Positions 46,647 to 59,170 are shown, counted from the first letter of the stretch. The stretch: 64,000 nt of DNA from Camellia lanceoleosa (GCA_025200525.1 CM045758.1:4770580-4834579); one strand, 5' to 3'. A program made the numbers and translations. Notes: a model not told the origin generated them from the letters alone.

Positions 46647-49600
46647 TGTAAACACCCCATTTTTGACCGACCTTAAAATTCAGACGTCATCGATTGAGCG
46701 CTCGGTGATAGTGCATGTCGTGCTCGTTTCGAGGTTTCGGAGTTTTGGCTGAGAGCCTTGCCTCCGGGCCTTTGAACTCTTTGTGTTTTGGCTTGGTTTG
46801 TGGACCAAACCTTGTTTCTCTTTCCTGGAGGGAATGAGAGGTCTTGTAGACCACCTCTTTGTGGTCGTAGACCATTTTTCTCGTTTGGAGACCAGTTTTC
46901 GGTTTTCGGAGCCTTCGGTCGCGCGCTTTGACTCGGGACCACTTAATGTTCTCCGTTTGGCGTGGTTTTTGAACCACACCTTGTTGCCTCTACCTAGAGG
47001 GACACTGTGGTCCGGAAGACCACTTTAGTGGTCGCAGACCACTTTTGATGCCCGTAGACTAGTTTTCTAGGTTTCCGACCGCGCACCTTGCCTCCTGAAC
47101 TTTCGTCTTGCATCCCTTTTGGTTTGTTTTTGGCACAAACCTTGTTTTCTTTGTTTGGAAGGTGGTACAAGGGTGGGAGACCAGTTCTTCCCCTTGGAGA
47201 CCACTTTCCTCCCTGCCAGCCAGTTTTCTAGTCGGCCAACTGGTTTTCTTGGTCTTTGGGCCACATTTTCTGGTTGGCCACCACACCACTGCATTGTTTT
47301 CATGCTGTAGACCCTCTTCCACTATGGCTGACCAGTTTTTTTCTTGGGAGACCACTTGTGGTGGTCGGCCAACCACTTCAAGTGGTCGGTTGCTTTTCAT
47401 CACCTTTTTGGAGATATTTTTAGGCCAGCTGTGCCAGTTGGAAGGCACATAAGCCATCCTCCATACACGTGTATAGAGGGATGGCTTTAAGGCCAAAGCT
47501 TGTCCAACAAGCTTGAGCTTTGTTCTGTATAAAAGAGAACCTCCTCCCTCATGCCTTAGGTTCAGATTTTAGTGGCTTGAGAGATAGATACACCCTTGTC
47601 TCTATAATCCTCCATCTCTTTCATTTTTGTGCCTGAAAGTGTCATTTTATCACACTTTTGTACACAAACACACACTCAAACACCATCCTTTTGTTGCTGA
47701 GACTTCTTGAGGTTTGTTTTGGACTTGTTTGAGCTCAAAGAAGTTGCTGGAGTTGCAGCTTTGAAGGTGTTCATCAAGGGTGAGTTTTTACCCTCTTGAA
47801 CCTTGCTTTTGCTTAAGCTTTTGGCCCTATTTGCATACTAATTTAAGCTTAACTCTTAACTACAAAAATTTCTATTTTTGCATGCTTAAAATGTTTGTTT
47901 AAGGTCACTTTTTTGTTGGGGGTGGTCTACCCTTTCTTAGGCCTTGCTAGGCCTTGTTTTGAGCCATCCCTTTTGGCTCTTGTTCTAGCCTTTGCATGAC
48001 CTTTCTACCACTGAAATCCAGAGGATTTTCAGTAGTGGAAAGGTGGTTTTGGGATCCCAAATAGGAGAGGGTCATCCCCTGTCCTTGTATTTTGAATGCT
48101 TGCTTTGAATGCCTTATGTTTGAGCATGTTTATTAAGCTTGTGTTGGCTTGTTCTTAGCATGGATTTGGGGTTATTTCAGCATGTCATACCACTTTTTTA
48201 ACTTGGTTTTGTCATCCCTTCCATGCCTTATACACTTGTAGTGTAAATCTTACAAACTAGCTTTGTGTACCTCATGTTTGAGCATGTCTTTCTAGCTTGT
48301 TTTGGGGCCATCTCAGTAGGTTTTTGGTGTTTTTTTAACATGCCTTAGATCTTTTTTAGGTTGGTTTGGTTGGCCCTTGCATGCCTTATACACTTGTAGT
48401 GTAAATCTCACAAGCTAGTCTTGTATGCTTCATGAAGTAGCATGTCTTCCTAGCTTGTTTTGAGTCCATTTCAGCATGTTCTTGGTGATGTTTTGCTATG
48501 TCATACCTCTATTAAGATTTGGTTTGGTTTGGTTGGGTTGGCTCATGCATGCTCCATGCACTTGTAGTGCAATTCCATAAACTAGCCTAATGTGTACCAT
48601 GCTTTAGACTATCTTTCTAGCATGCTTTTGGCCCAACTCTAAGAAGATTTTGTCCATGTTTTAGCATGCTCTAGCTCTGATTTATGTTTTTTTGGTCATG
48701 CATGCCATGCTTTATATAGCCATAGTGCATTCTAGCTTGTTAGCTTTGTGTATCAAGTCCACTAGCATGCATTGCTTGGCCTATTTGAATGATTTGGCAT
48801 CATTCGTCATGTGATTTCAGTCCATGTTTCATGGTCATGCACTTGCATCTTTCACTCATTCAATACATTGGAGGGTTGGTCTTTTATGCCTTAAATATGA
48901 ACCATTGCGTATGCTTTCATGCCTAAGCTTGCGAGCTATCATTTCAACGTGTTTTTGGGGTTATTTTGCCATGATATAACTCTAATTTTTTTTGGTTAAG
49001 TCATCTCATGCTTGGTCTTGGTAGGTGTAGTGTAATCCACCTTATTTACCTTGCATATGCCATGCCCTATGCCCTTCATGCTAGCTTATTTTGGCTTACT
49101 TCCATGCATGTTTTAGACTCATTTTGACATGTTCTAGGACTGTTTTGGGTTGCCTCGACCATATGCTTCATGTTTTGTATAGTTGTAGTGCAATTGGCCT
49201 TGCTAGCTTCAAGCTTTGAGCACCATAGCATGCTTCATTTGCACTGTGTACATGATTTGGCATCATTTACCATGACATTTCAGAGCATGTAGCATTGCCA
49301 TGTTCCCACTTCATTCACTCTTCAAGTGCCTTTGAGTGTTATGCATTGTTACCTTGTTTGGGCCTAGCATGTATGCTATCTTGCCTAGACCTTTGGGCCC
49401 CCATCTCAACATATTTTGGTCTTTGTTTAGACCTATTTGAGCTCTGTCCATGATTGGTTCATGTATTTATGCCATGTATTGCATGCCCCCTTTGTAATCC
49501 TCTTTACTAGCCTTACGCTTTAAGGACCCTAGCATGCCATACTTGTGTTGTTTGAATGATTTGGCATCATTTCTTACCATATTTCAGAGCTTATAGTGTT

Positions 49601-51861
49601 GTTACACTTCCATGCTTGTCACTCCTTGAGCACTCTTGAGAGTTGTGCTTTTATGCCTAGTCAATGGACCAATGCATTAAGCTTGCTTGTCTTGATCTTA
49701 ATGCCTTTATTTTAGCATTATGGCCACTGTTTTGGGCATGACTCAGGTCTACCCACATTCGGTTTAAGTTCATTGAGCATTGAGTATGCTATGTTACATT
49801 GCATTGAGTATGCCATGTTGTTGTTTGTATTGTGTATGCCTTTTTGTTGCTTTGCATTGAGTATGCATGCCATTAGCATTGAGTATGCTATGTTACATTG
49901 CATTGCATGTTTGCATGCTTGTCCCTCGCATGTTGTTTGCATGCTTATTTTATTGCATTATATGTTTACATGCTTGAGTCGCATTGCATGTTTGCATGCT
50001 TGATATTGTATTGCATTGTGTATGCCATGTTGTTTGTTGCATTTTGTTTGGAATAGGTGTTAGTCCAAACACGAGAAACGAGAGACGTTTCATACTTAAA
50101 GTGATGAAACATGCCTCAATTCTCGATCGCCGACGCTTTTGATCATACATGATAGAGTTCTAGGCCTTATGTGTTTATTTGTGCATTCATTTTACATTGA
50201 ATTGTGCAATTTGGCTTCTTGGCCATCCTGTATTGAGATGCGTGATTGGTGGCTCGAGGGTCGAGAACTACACTTCCTTGAGCTCATGAAATCATAGGGA
50301 AGGTGGTTGTACATACATATCTTGCAAATACATTACAATACCCTTTCTTGCTCTCTGTTGCAGTAAACTGGAGAAGTGCAGCAAAACTGGTCGGTCGACC
50401 AGAAGAACTAGCTGGCCGACCACTTTTTCTGGTCTGCAGCAATAGAAAGTGGTCAGCCAGTGGTTGGCAACACCCCTAGCTGGTCAGCCATCCTCCCACA
50501 GGTCCCCAAGGTGAGTTAGAAGCTTTCTGGAGCTTGGTGCAAGGTTCTGAGAATAGTTGCAAATAGAGGCAAATCGGGACATCGCGATGGATTTCCGAAC
50601 GAGGCGACCGAGTATGCGTGCATTCTTCTCCCTCTGAGGACATTGCTTTATTGCTTTACTTAACTAATTTGCTTAGCTAATTTATGCTTTGGTTTTGTAC
50701 CTAATTAGTTAATGCGTTTAACTATTCAATTTGTGTTGTAATAGCTTAATTAATTAGCTTGTTAGTTAATTAGTTTTGTGATGTAATAATTAGTTTAATT
50801 AACTTAGATTAGCTAGTTAGCTTCTTATTTGGACCCTTCGTCGAGAGAGCCAATTGTTGTAATAAGCGTGCGTGTGTGTGATGCATATCTTCTAACCCCC
50901 ATTTCTTTCTCCCTTTTACTTAACCGCTTACGATGGTTAGTTTTAGAGCATATTTTGATTAGCATACTCTATGCTTGCATGCGTGCATTCATTCATTCAG
51001 ACGTATGCACCGAGCTCGGCGCATCATACTAACTGCATTGTATTTGAATACATTTACTTGAATACGTGTTCAACAGCATGTTATCAAGTTGCATTCACAT
51101 GACATCTTAGAATAGCCGAGCCTATCTGAGTTGCATTTTTGCATGTGTTGCATTAGCCCTCTTAACATGAACTAGGATCATGCATGATTTCTAACTAGTT
51201 CTCTGTTTTGGCTTGAAGTACACTGTGAGTGTTTACGCTTTACCATACTGCATGTGTGTTATTGATTGCCATGAAATCATGCTTGCTATGAGGCTAACTG
51301 CTTAAGTGATGAACTACTTGAATGCCTATGGGTGAAGGTTGGATTATTTGAATTGGAACAATTCATTGAAATCTGCGATTTAGCCTACTTGCGAGTAGCA
51401 CCTTTAAATTGTTTTCAAACAAATGAACATGCAATGCTTTGTTCCAACTTAGGCGATCTAGTCTATACTTGTATGCTGTGCGCATCACATAGTAATTCTA
51501 GGTTAATAACCGGAATAAGAACACATGTGTTTTCAAAAACAACATATCATGCTTAGTAAAGGCCGATCTTTGATCGGACGAGCGGGGGTGCTCATTGCAT
51601 GACCTTCCCCTCTCGTATCAAAGTTCCCGAGTTGAGGCAACTTTGGTGATGACGGACACATGGCCTTAGGCACGAGTTAGGGTTTTCTAAATTCCCCCAA
51701 AATAAAATATTTAGGTGGCGACTCTGTATCTGGCAAAGCAGTCCATGTTTGGCACTTCTTTACAAAAATCAGTTTTTCAAAACGATTTTCCGGATTTGGA
51801 CTCTTTGGTGATTTATTAATCTTACATTGCACTTTGTGAGATCAGATTAGGAACCGTGACA
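46647..51861 (+). mobile_element. Very long gypsy-type LTR, copy L2
   Basis: It starts TGTAAACACCCCATTTTTGA and ends GGAACCGTGACA, about 5.2 kb. It has the same ends and internal landmarks as L1 (31165-34815) in the opposite orientation. TATA box TATAAAAG lies at 47528-47535. The U3 is rich in GGTCGGCCAACCAC/GACCACTT-type motifs (46660-47400), and a second cluster sits at 50386-50500. The 48000-50050 part is a degenerate repeat full of GCATGC/CATGC words. There is no coding domain. No target duplication was found, so flanking DNA has probably been lost. Confidence 0.7.
48060..50045 (+). repeat. Degenerate GCATGC-rich tandem region in L2
   Basis: Phrases such as TGCATGCCTTATACACTTGTAGTGTAAATC, AGCATGTCTTTCTAGCTTG and GATTTGGCATCATT recur roughly every 150-250 bp. 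Close to the right end the DNA is dominated by CATTGAGTATGC and TTGCATGC. L1 has a matching region at about 32700-33720, rich in AACATGCAA words on the plus strand. Confidence 0.7.
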
Positions 51862-51978
51862 TTGAGTCCGAACTTGTAGTAGCTAGAGAACAAAACGAAT
51901 TCGCGCCCTCGTTATCTTGTCTCATCTATCGTTATTTTTTTCGAAGAGGTGAATCGGAACGTCTTGATAATTTTTCAG

Positions 51979-52535
51979 AACAATCCGATCCACGCTGAGT
52001 CGCAGAGGCCGTGTTGGGAGCTCGACGACTGGGAGTTTGCCAACGGAGTCGAAAAAACGATCATGAATTCCAGTGAGCCGATGCTGAGACTTGTACTTGG
52101 TGGTGTGCTGACTCTTGGAGAAGCCAAAAAAGCCACTTCTGAACTTAAAGAGGCTCTTGACAAGTATAATACTAATACTTTTCGTTTAAGTTGTATAATT
52201 TGTATTAATTTTTTGTTATATTCTCATCAATGCGTTTCGATTTCATTGTTTGAATATGCTATATTGTTGATATTGATTCAAAATTTCTACAATTTTTTGG
52301 GAAATTTCTATCATTTTCTCTAAATGAATTCAATAAATTTTTGTTGTACTCATCTGTATATTTTCCAGGGTATATCTGTCCTCACCTAATTCTAATGGTT
52401 TCGGGGATTCATATATAGCTGATCATGAGTCTGATTTGTCACTACTTTCGAACCCTGAATACCGGAGACTAAAGCTTGCTAGAAGAATTTCTCTTCCATT
52501 CTCTCTGTATTTTTTTCTTATTTTAATTTTGAAAA
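51979..52535 (+). pseudogene. Captured host gene fragment, two exons with intron
   Basis: After a TTTTTCAG acceptor, 51979-52163 encodes NNPIHAESQRPCWELDDWEF, a GVEKTIMNSSEPMLRLVLGG block and KKATSELKEALDK, ending at AA|GTATAA. A TTTTCCAG acceptor at 52368 opens a second exon (52369-52535) in phase, reading VYLSSPNSNGFGDSYIADHE and NPEYRRLKLARRISLPF. The retained intron shows capture from genomic DNA. I do not recognise the parent gene; the mix of acidic and coiled-coil-like helix residues suggests a soluble protein. The reading runs on into element sequence, so it is a fragment. Part of the second exon is duplicated in the other terminal repeat (about 46310-46450). Confidence 0.65.
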
Positions 52536-53298
52536 TTGAAGCTTTTCTTCAATGTAGCTATCTATGGAGTCCATTTTTTGCATTTTAATCTCTTGAAATG
52601 TAGACCAAATTGTAGACATTAACAATTTCTCTGATTCAAAGCAAAGAAAACTCAAATTTCTTTGAGTTCAAACCAAAAAAAATTCAACAATAGAGAAAAT
52701 TACCTAGAGGAAATTTCTCTGAGTTCAAACTAGAGAAATTCAGAGAAAATTGAATGCTTTGAATTTTCTCTGGTTTGAACCCAAAGAATTTCTGGACTTC
52801 TCAAAGAATTCAAGTTTTTTAGATTTTATGAGGGTTTCCAGCTTTTTGTAAGTAACATTTATGATATGATCATCATTAAGAAGCAAGCCATGAACTTCAT
52901 ACCATTGTTGGTGAAATTTACTAGTCTGGTTAAGTGCTGTGTTGTGATATCCATTGCTTTTGGTGTTTCGAATGTCTTACAATCCTAAAAAAATTGGTCA
53001 AAATGAAAATAATGTTTGTTTAATTTTCTCTGGGTTGTTGTTGTTGTCCGAAAAAATACAAAGAAATTCTTTGGGAAGTCCAGAGAAATTATGGAAATTT
53101 CTCTAGAGAGAAAATCTCCGGAAGGTCTAGAGAAATTATCTGGGAAATGCAGAGAAATTCCCAAAGTTTCTCTAGATAGAGAAATTCTCTGGATTGAATT
53201 TTATCTAGATCGATGTTAAGAGACCTTAGACATTATGAAAATATTGGGTGTCCTTATGCTATAAAATCTTAATACTAGGGACCTTAAAAAAAATCCCC
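52166..53298. repeat. Right terminal inverted repeat of the Mutator-like element
   Basis: This is the inverse of 45367-46646, better preserved in the captured exon. It carries AGAGAAATTTCTCTGG-type palindromic units at about 52625-52800 and 53020-53190, and ends AAAAATCCCC. Confidence 0.85.
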
Positions 53299-55050
53299 TA
53301 AAAAGAAAAAGAAAAAAAATACACAATTCTCAACCTCCATCTTCCTCTCAAAATAAATCAAGCCTTTATTTAAAAAGAATATAAATCTCATACAATCTTC
53401 TCTCTTCTAAAATAAATCTAATGAAAAGGAAACTTTCTCACCTCTCATAAAATGTATACTATTAATATCTTTCACAACTGGTCTGATCTATATAAACATA
53501 AAATTTAGCCTAACATAAAATAAAAATTAAACTTTATATCTAGATTCTCTCTTTATTCCATAATTAAATACAATTTTATTCCCAAATAAATTTAAACATA
53601 CCTATACTGTATATAATTGTTTTTAAAAATCTCATAATTTATTATTTTTTATAATGATTCCATGACTTATAATTTAGAAAATGAAAGATGAAAAAAAATT
53701 ATTCTTGCGCACTCTTTCTCTAACCAATTCTTCTTCTATCCAAAAATCCTAGCCATCATACATTATATTTTTTCTAAGCCATTCATGTCTTCCTCACCCT
53801 ATAAATATTACATTCATGGAATGATAAAACTCATAGTTTTTTAACTTCATTTTTATGAGACAATTTGGAGGTTAGTTTATGTTTAATCTATTGTATTCTT
53901 TTAACAGACTCTTTTATCCTTTAGGTAGACCATTTTTTCTTCTTATTTTTTTATCTATGACCATTTTTTTTTGTTTTTGTATTTTATATTTTGTGTGTCA
54001 TTTCTCTCTCCTCTCTACCAACCATTCTCTGTTTTTTGTTTATAACTATTTTGTATTGGTTAATATTCTTTTACAAGAATTTTTATACTAAAATGGTGTG
54101 ATAGGGTCATTTGTATAATAAAAAACATGTCACTCATTATAAAGTGATAGATCAAAATCAAAACCAAATCATTATTAATAAGTTTTTTGTATTGATTTTA
54201 TGTTTGTATATCATTACTTAAAAAAAAAAAAAATTGCTTTTAATATTTTTTTGATATCATGATGTGTTAATTGACAGTTGGTGCAGAGTATTATTTCAAA
54301 GGCATATAATAGTTTTTCAAAGCTATAAAAACAAAATATTAATTTTAATCAATTTTTTCAAAACTATTAAAGGTGTTAGTCAATTATTTAATTATTTATC
54401 TTTAATATGTGCAGCTCCTTTTTTCTTTTATGGTACTTCCCTCTCTACTCCATTGTGAGTTCATATGTTTTTATGAAAAAATCATATGTAATTTAAAATT
54501 TTGAATCTTTTTATATAGGAAGTTAAAAAATAAATTTTAGAATTTAAAATATAGCTATACAAAATCATATCCTTTTAAATATAGCTATATTTATGATTAA
54601 TTTTAATATATCTATTACCTATCCTTATTTATATTATTATATAAATAAAAATATTGTATGATAATTGAAGTTCAAAGTCCCAATCTATTTTTTTTTTCAA
54701 AATTTAAAATTGTTAAAATGCATTTTTAATATCATTAATTTCTTCCTATTATAAATTTTATTTTAAATCTTATAAGATTTGTTCAATGACTAATATTCAA
54801 TTTTTGTAAAAAAATTCCAATATACTACTTCCAAAAGTTATTATAGCAAGTCTACAAAATCATATTTTAAAATTCAAAATTATAAATATTTTTATTTATT
54901 TTTATTTTTGTTTTAAATAAGAATGTTAAAGTATAAATAGATATCAAATAAAATTATACTTATTTAATAAAAATGAGATTAGTTTTAGCTGTAATCACAT
55001 CTTTTTAATGCTTTTATTCATTTTTAACTTTTTTTTGATATTTTAAATTA
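53299..55050 (+). other. Body of Helitron copy B, AT-rich, no gene
   Basis: This is AT-rich DNA between the Mutator-like element and the conserved Helitron end. Polypyrimidine tracts are common. No domain, RNA gene or inverted repeat was recognised. Confidence 0.45.
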
Positions 55051-55422
55051 CATGTTACGATTATTTTTTCTTTCTCATTAAGTTTTTAAAATTTCTTTAA
55101 TTATTTCCCTTTCCAAAACCAATATAACAATTTTTAAAATGCATATATTTTTATTCTAAAATAGTAAACTATTAGAACTATGTCTTTTTTTTTTCTTTTT
55201 TTTTTATAACAAAGCATAATTTTAATTGTTAATTGTTAATACAATAATTTTAATCTATCTATGCTATATATTATAGAAAAGGAACATTTGAAACAAAACT
55301 CTTAAACTTATATATAAAATTTTATTTAAGAGAGACAAAATACAAAAAATTAAAATAATTATCGTATTTTTAATAAATAATATATTATTTTATCACATGC
55401 ATAGCACGGGTGACATGCTAAT

Positions 55423-56100
55423 ATTATATAAGGAAAAGAGATTTTAGGAAGAAGCTTTCTAGAAGCTCCAAATTCTCATTTTAAAATTATTAAATTTTCT
55501 TAATTTTAAACAATTAAGAAAATTTTCATTGGCTAACTTCCATTTACCTTTTATTTTATAATTCCATATCGGGAAAAAAAAGAAAAAGTGAATTGTTTCA
55601 CTTACATAAAGTGAATCTTATACTCTTATTCATGTAAGCAAAATGAGATTTTTAATAAGAAACTTTATGATCAATATCTCATACTAATTTCTTTGATTTT
55701 CTTAATTTTAAACAATTAAGAAAATTATCATTGGCTAACTTCCATTTAACTTTTATTTTAGGATCCCACATAGAGGTTTTGATTTTAAAAATAATTTTAT
55801 ATGAGGTTTTAAAACTCTCATAATATCTTTCATTAAAAGTATTATTTTGTAAAATATATAGATATATTGATAATTTCAACGTCACTCTTACTGCTCCTTA
55901 ATACCAAAATTATGAGATAATAATGATAATTTTAAATTTGTATTTAAAACTTATAAATCATAGGAAAGATTATTATAATTTTAAATTTATATTGGGTCAA
56001 TTTTAAATTTAAATTAATAGATTGTTTTCCACATTTAATGACGGTTTAAATTTTAATGAAATAAAATTTAAAAATTTTAATTAATTAATTATTTTTTGTA
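55423..56100 (+). mobile_element. Helitron copy C, 3'-truncated
   Basis: It starts ATTATATAAGGAAAAGAG directly after the end of copy B and is collinear with the 5' units of copy A and then with 41300-41620. It includes one USE-like (CCATATCGG) plus ACATAAAG module at about 55556-55612. It stops near TTTGTAGGCTGGTT, before the hairpin end seen in A and B. Confidence 0.7.
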
Positions 56101-56648
56101 GGCTGGTTCGTCTACTGACGAATTTGGACATATTTGGAAGATCTCTCTCTAGACAGCCGTTCATGAACTCAAAAGATATGATTTAGGCATTATTTGACAT
56201 AAATTATATTTATTTGGATTATATTATTTGGCATATATTATATTTATTTGAATTATATTATTTTTTTTTACATATTTTTTATAAAAAATAAAACATTTAT
56301 TTAAATCATTTCAAACAACTTTTAAATGAGACACATGATATATGCCATCCATCATAAGAAATTGCCCTTGATAAAAATAAAACAAAGTAATTTTTTTTAA
56401 TGAACTTTTATATTGTAATTTTTTATTTAAAATTTATTTTTTTGATTTTTAATATGTTATATTTAAAATTATTAATTAAACTTTTATATTTTTATTTGCT
56501 AATATATTATTTATAGGAAAAGTATAATATAATCTATATGTTTAAAATTGACCAAAATCTCCCATATGAATTCATATAATGATACAACAAAAATCATAAA
56601 AACATATAAGATTCATTATGTTATCCACTCACCATTTTTTTCTTGGAA
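56101..56648. other. AT-rich intergenic DNA
   Basis: No gene is supported. Repeats of ATTATATTTATTTG at about 56206-56262 form a small local duplication. Confidence 0.4.
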
Positions 56649-58289
56649 GCTTTTTTGATAAGTCCCCTTTATAAAAGTTTTATTCCATTTAATCCATATC
56701 TTTTTTAACTATGTCATTAGGTTCTATTTGAGGTAAGAAGACCAAAACACCTTTAATCTCTCCCGCCTCCATTAATGTTGATTGTCATTATATTTTGGTA
56801 GTTCCCATGACCATTCCTATTCCCCATATCTTCACTCCAAAAAAATGTATAAACTACACAACACTATTTAATATTGATATATACTACACACAAAAAATTA
56901 AACATGGTTATTCATTGATTGTCATTATGTTTTGGTAGTTCTCATGCATCTAAATATTGATTGTACGTGATGACGTGAATGTTCACATTAAATGACGTTA
57001 ATGTGAATGTTCACATCAGATAACGTGTGATAAAAGTGATGTTAAGGTTCACATTAATATTGCATCAAATTACACAACCATAAGCCTCAACTTTCATTTA
57101 AATATAAACATTGAGAGGGTAATTTGTATAGCCAAATTGGGCCGAGCTAGGAAGTATTGTTTCTGAATATTGGGTCGCGTTGTGGGCCAAGTTACGAGCT
57201 CAGGATAGCTCGGTGTGGGAACAATGGTTGATAGGCCGGTCGGTGAGCTCCAGTTGCGGTCAGTGGGAGAGCCGAAGTGCTATGTCGGCCACATGTAGAA
57301 AGCCGAGCTAGAGGTAGCCGGACCTGGTCAGGGTATTTGCGCTAGGTAGCTCGGCTAGGCGTATCGAGCCAAGCAAGGTGATAACCATCTCACTTAGTTG
57401 GCAGTGAGTGGGGTGTTATCAGAATATGCATTATCCTTAGGAATGTAATTCCCAGGAGGACTTTGCTAAGGAGAGTACAGTCCTACTAAGATTGTGCAAA
57501 CCATCTCACTTGGTTGGTAGTAAGTAGAATGTTATCAAGATAGACACTCTTCATTGGGAGTGTGATTCCTAGGAAAACTCTTATAAGGAGAGTTTGAATC
57601 CTACTAGGATTGTGCTAGGTAGAATCTATAAAAGCTTATAGCAGGACCTATGTACAGGTATTTCAATTTTTACTCTAGAATACACAGAGCTTTTGTACTT
57701 ATTGTCTATTTACTAACTTAGGTATCGGAGAGGTTTCCGGCACACACCCGCCGGCTAGCTTACGTTTGTGTTGTCAGGTGGCAAAGCGACAACATTTGGA
57801 GGAGTGCAAACTTGATCAACAGGATTATACGAGAAGATTATTTCTGTGCTCATACAAACATGATTGTACGTAATGACGTGAATGTTCACATTAGATGACG
57901 TAAATGTGAATGTTCATATCAGATGACGTTGTGATAAAGGTGATGTTACGCTTCACATCAGACGAGAGAGAATATTCACATTATTTTTAATGTGTTGTCA
58001 ATTAAAAATATATTCACATTATATAATAATATAAAATAATAACATTAATGTTATTTAATTTGTGTATGAAATTTCCTATACCTTATTCCTTTCCCTTCTC
58101 TCTCTTCTCTCAACATTAAATATCAATATTAAATATAAGGGTATAAGAGTCTAAGAAAATAATATAAATTAAGAAAAATGACTTTATGGAATGAAATTAC
58201 AAATATATGGAATTAAGTGGACTAAAAAATTCCTTCATAGACTTTTTGAATTAGAACACTTCTAAATAAGAGTTATCAATAAAAATCCC
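56649..58289. mobile_element. DNA transposon-like family D, copy 1 (with LTR insert)
   Basis: The left end GCTTTTTTGATAAGTCCC and the right end TTATCAATAAAAATCCC form imperfect inverted repeats. The sequence is collinear with 59171-60480, sharing TATTTGAGGTAAGAAGACCA, TTAAACATGGTT and GTGATGTTAAGGTTCACAT. A solo LTR lies inside (57125-57860), and about 70 bp of family D sequence (GATTGTACGTGATGACGTGA) occurs on both sides of it. It is non-coding. Confidence 0.65.
57125..57860 (+). mobile_element. Solo LTR inside family D copy 1
   Basis: It begins TGTATAGCCAAATTGG and probably ends TCATACAAACA, flanked by near-matching TAATT (57120-57124) and TGATT (57861-57865). TATA box TATAAAAG lies at 57627-57634, and an ACTTAGGTATCGGAGAGG block, typical of many plant LTRs, follows it. 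U3 is rich in GCCGAGCT/AGCTCGGC motifs (57140-57370). An internal near-duplication of an AACCATCTCACTT(A/G)GTTGG block (57384, 57500) is present. Confidence 0.7.
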
Positions 58290-58916
58290 TTTTTTCTTTT
58301 CTTTTCATTTTCATGCAAATAGGATTATCATTCAGCGATTGTTTTCTCATCTTTAAACAAAAGTCAATACTTGTGATATTTCCGCTCCTCCATGTTTTGT
58401 ACTTTTCATGCTGTCTTTTGACAAACGTGGAATGGCTATCCCACCTTGTGTAACCAACACTTACAAATAAATAATACTTGCTTCTTGGATTAAAAAAAAA
58501 ATATATATATATATATATGTAAATGTTTGAGAGAATGTAAAAAATAAATATTTATAATTAGTATCACATGATATTTTCTCAATCTGTAATACTTTTATTT
58601 TCTTCTCTTTTTTCTATTTTAAATAACTAAATAACGCATTTGCGAAAAAAATATATCAAGTAATCATTCAAGGAGAAAAGGACAATCCACCAACTTTGTA
58701 GTCTTTGTCAATCACCATAGAAGGAACTTTTAAAACCATCCACCAGATTGCTTATGTTCTTTCCAATCCTCTCTTGGAAGTTTGTTTTCATGTTTCAAAA
58801 ACATTTTTTTTGGTTTCTCAAATTTGACAGGATCATCATAAACAAATTTAGAAATGTCTTAGTAACTTCTACAAGATAATGACACTGGAAGCTTTGAACA
58901 TATTAAAAATATGGGT
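58290..58916. other. Intergenic, nothing recognised
   Basis: There is a (TA)n tract at about 58501-58519 and otherwise AT-rich DNA. No gene or element was supported. Confidence 0.4.
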
Positions 58917-59160
58917 GAATTATACTAATGGTCCTTATAATTTAGGATTTGTGTTACTTTGGTTCATGATTTTTCAATTGTGATACATTTGACTCTAAAT
59001 TTTAAATATTGTTCTAATAAGAACAATTGAAAATATCATTACTTAATTTCAAGGGAAAATCCATCAATTTAATAAAATATAAACTAATTTGATGAAAATA
59101 AATGATAAAAAAATATTTTTAAATTTTTAAAAATTATTTTTACCCACCAAAGATAAAAAA
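58917..59160. repeat. Left arm of a long inverted repeat
   Basis: GTGAATTATACTAATGGTCC and the following roughly 240 bp are the inverse of 61205-61456, at moderate divergence. It probably represents one end of an old inverted-repeat transposon whose interior now holds family D copy 2 and a foldback element. Confidence 0.7.
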
Positions 59161-59170
59161 AAAAAAAAAA

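Larger units (their letters stand above)
45367..53298. mobile_element. Mutator-like element with >1-kb inverted repeats (Pack-MULE)
   Basis: The left end (GGGGATTTTTTTTAAAGGTC) and the right end (GACCTTAAAAAAAATCCCC-type) are inverted repeats that stay collinear for over 1.1 kb: 45367-46646 against 52166-53298. Very long terminal inverted repeats are typical of Mutator-like elements. No transposase is present. The interior holds captured gene exons (51979-52163 plus 52369-52535) and the 5.2-kb L2 LTR. A 9-bp target duplication could not be recognised. Confidence 0.75.
42043..55422 (+). mobile_element. Helitron copy B, heavily interrupted
   Basis: It begins directly after copy A with ATATTATATAAGG and ends at 55422 with hairpin CATGCATAGCACGGG and TGACATGCTAAT. 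About 370 bp before its end match the end of copy A. Copy B is interrupted by a gypsy LTR (42373-45066) and a Mutator-like element (45367-53298), leaving roughly 2.8 kb of its own DNA. No helicase is present. Confidence 0.65.

Noticed and set aside
46673..47496. Several open frames of 80-145 codons on both strands
   Set aside because: They fall in the GC-rich U3 of L2 and have no domain. The repeat composition explains the lack of stops.
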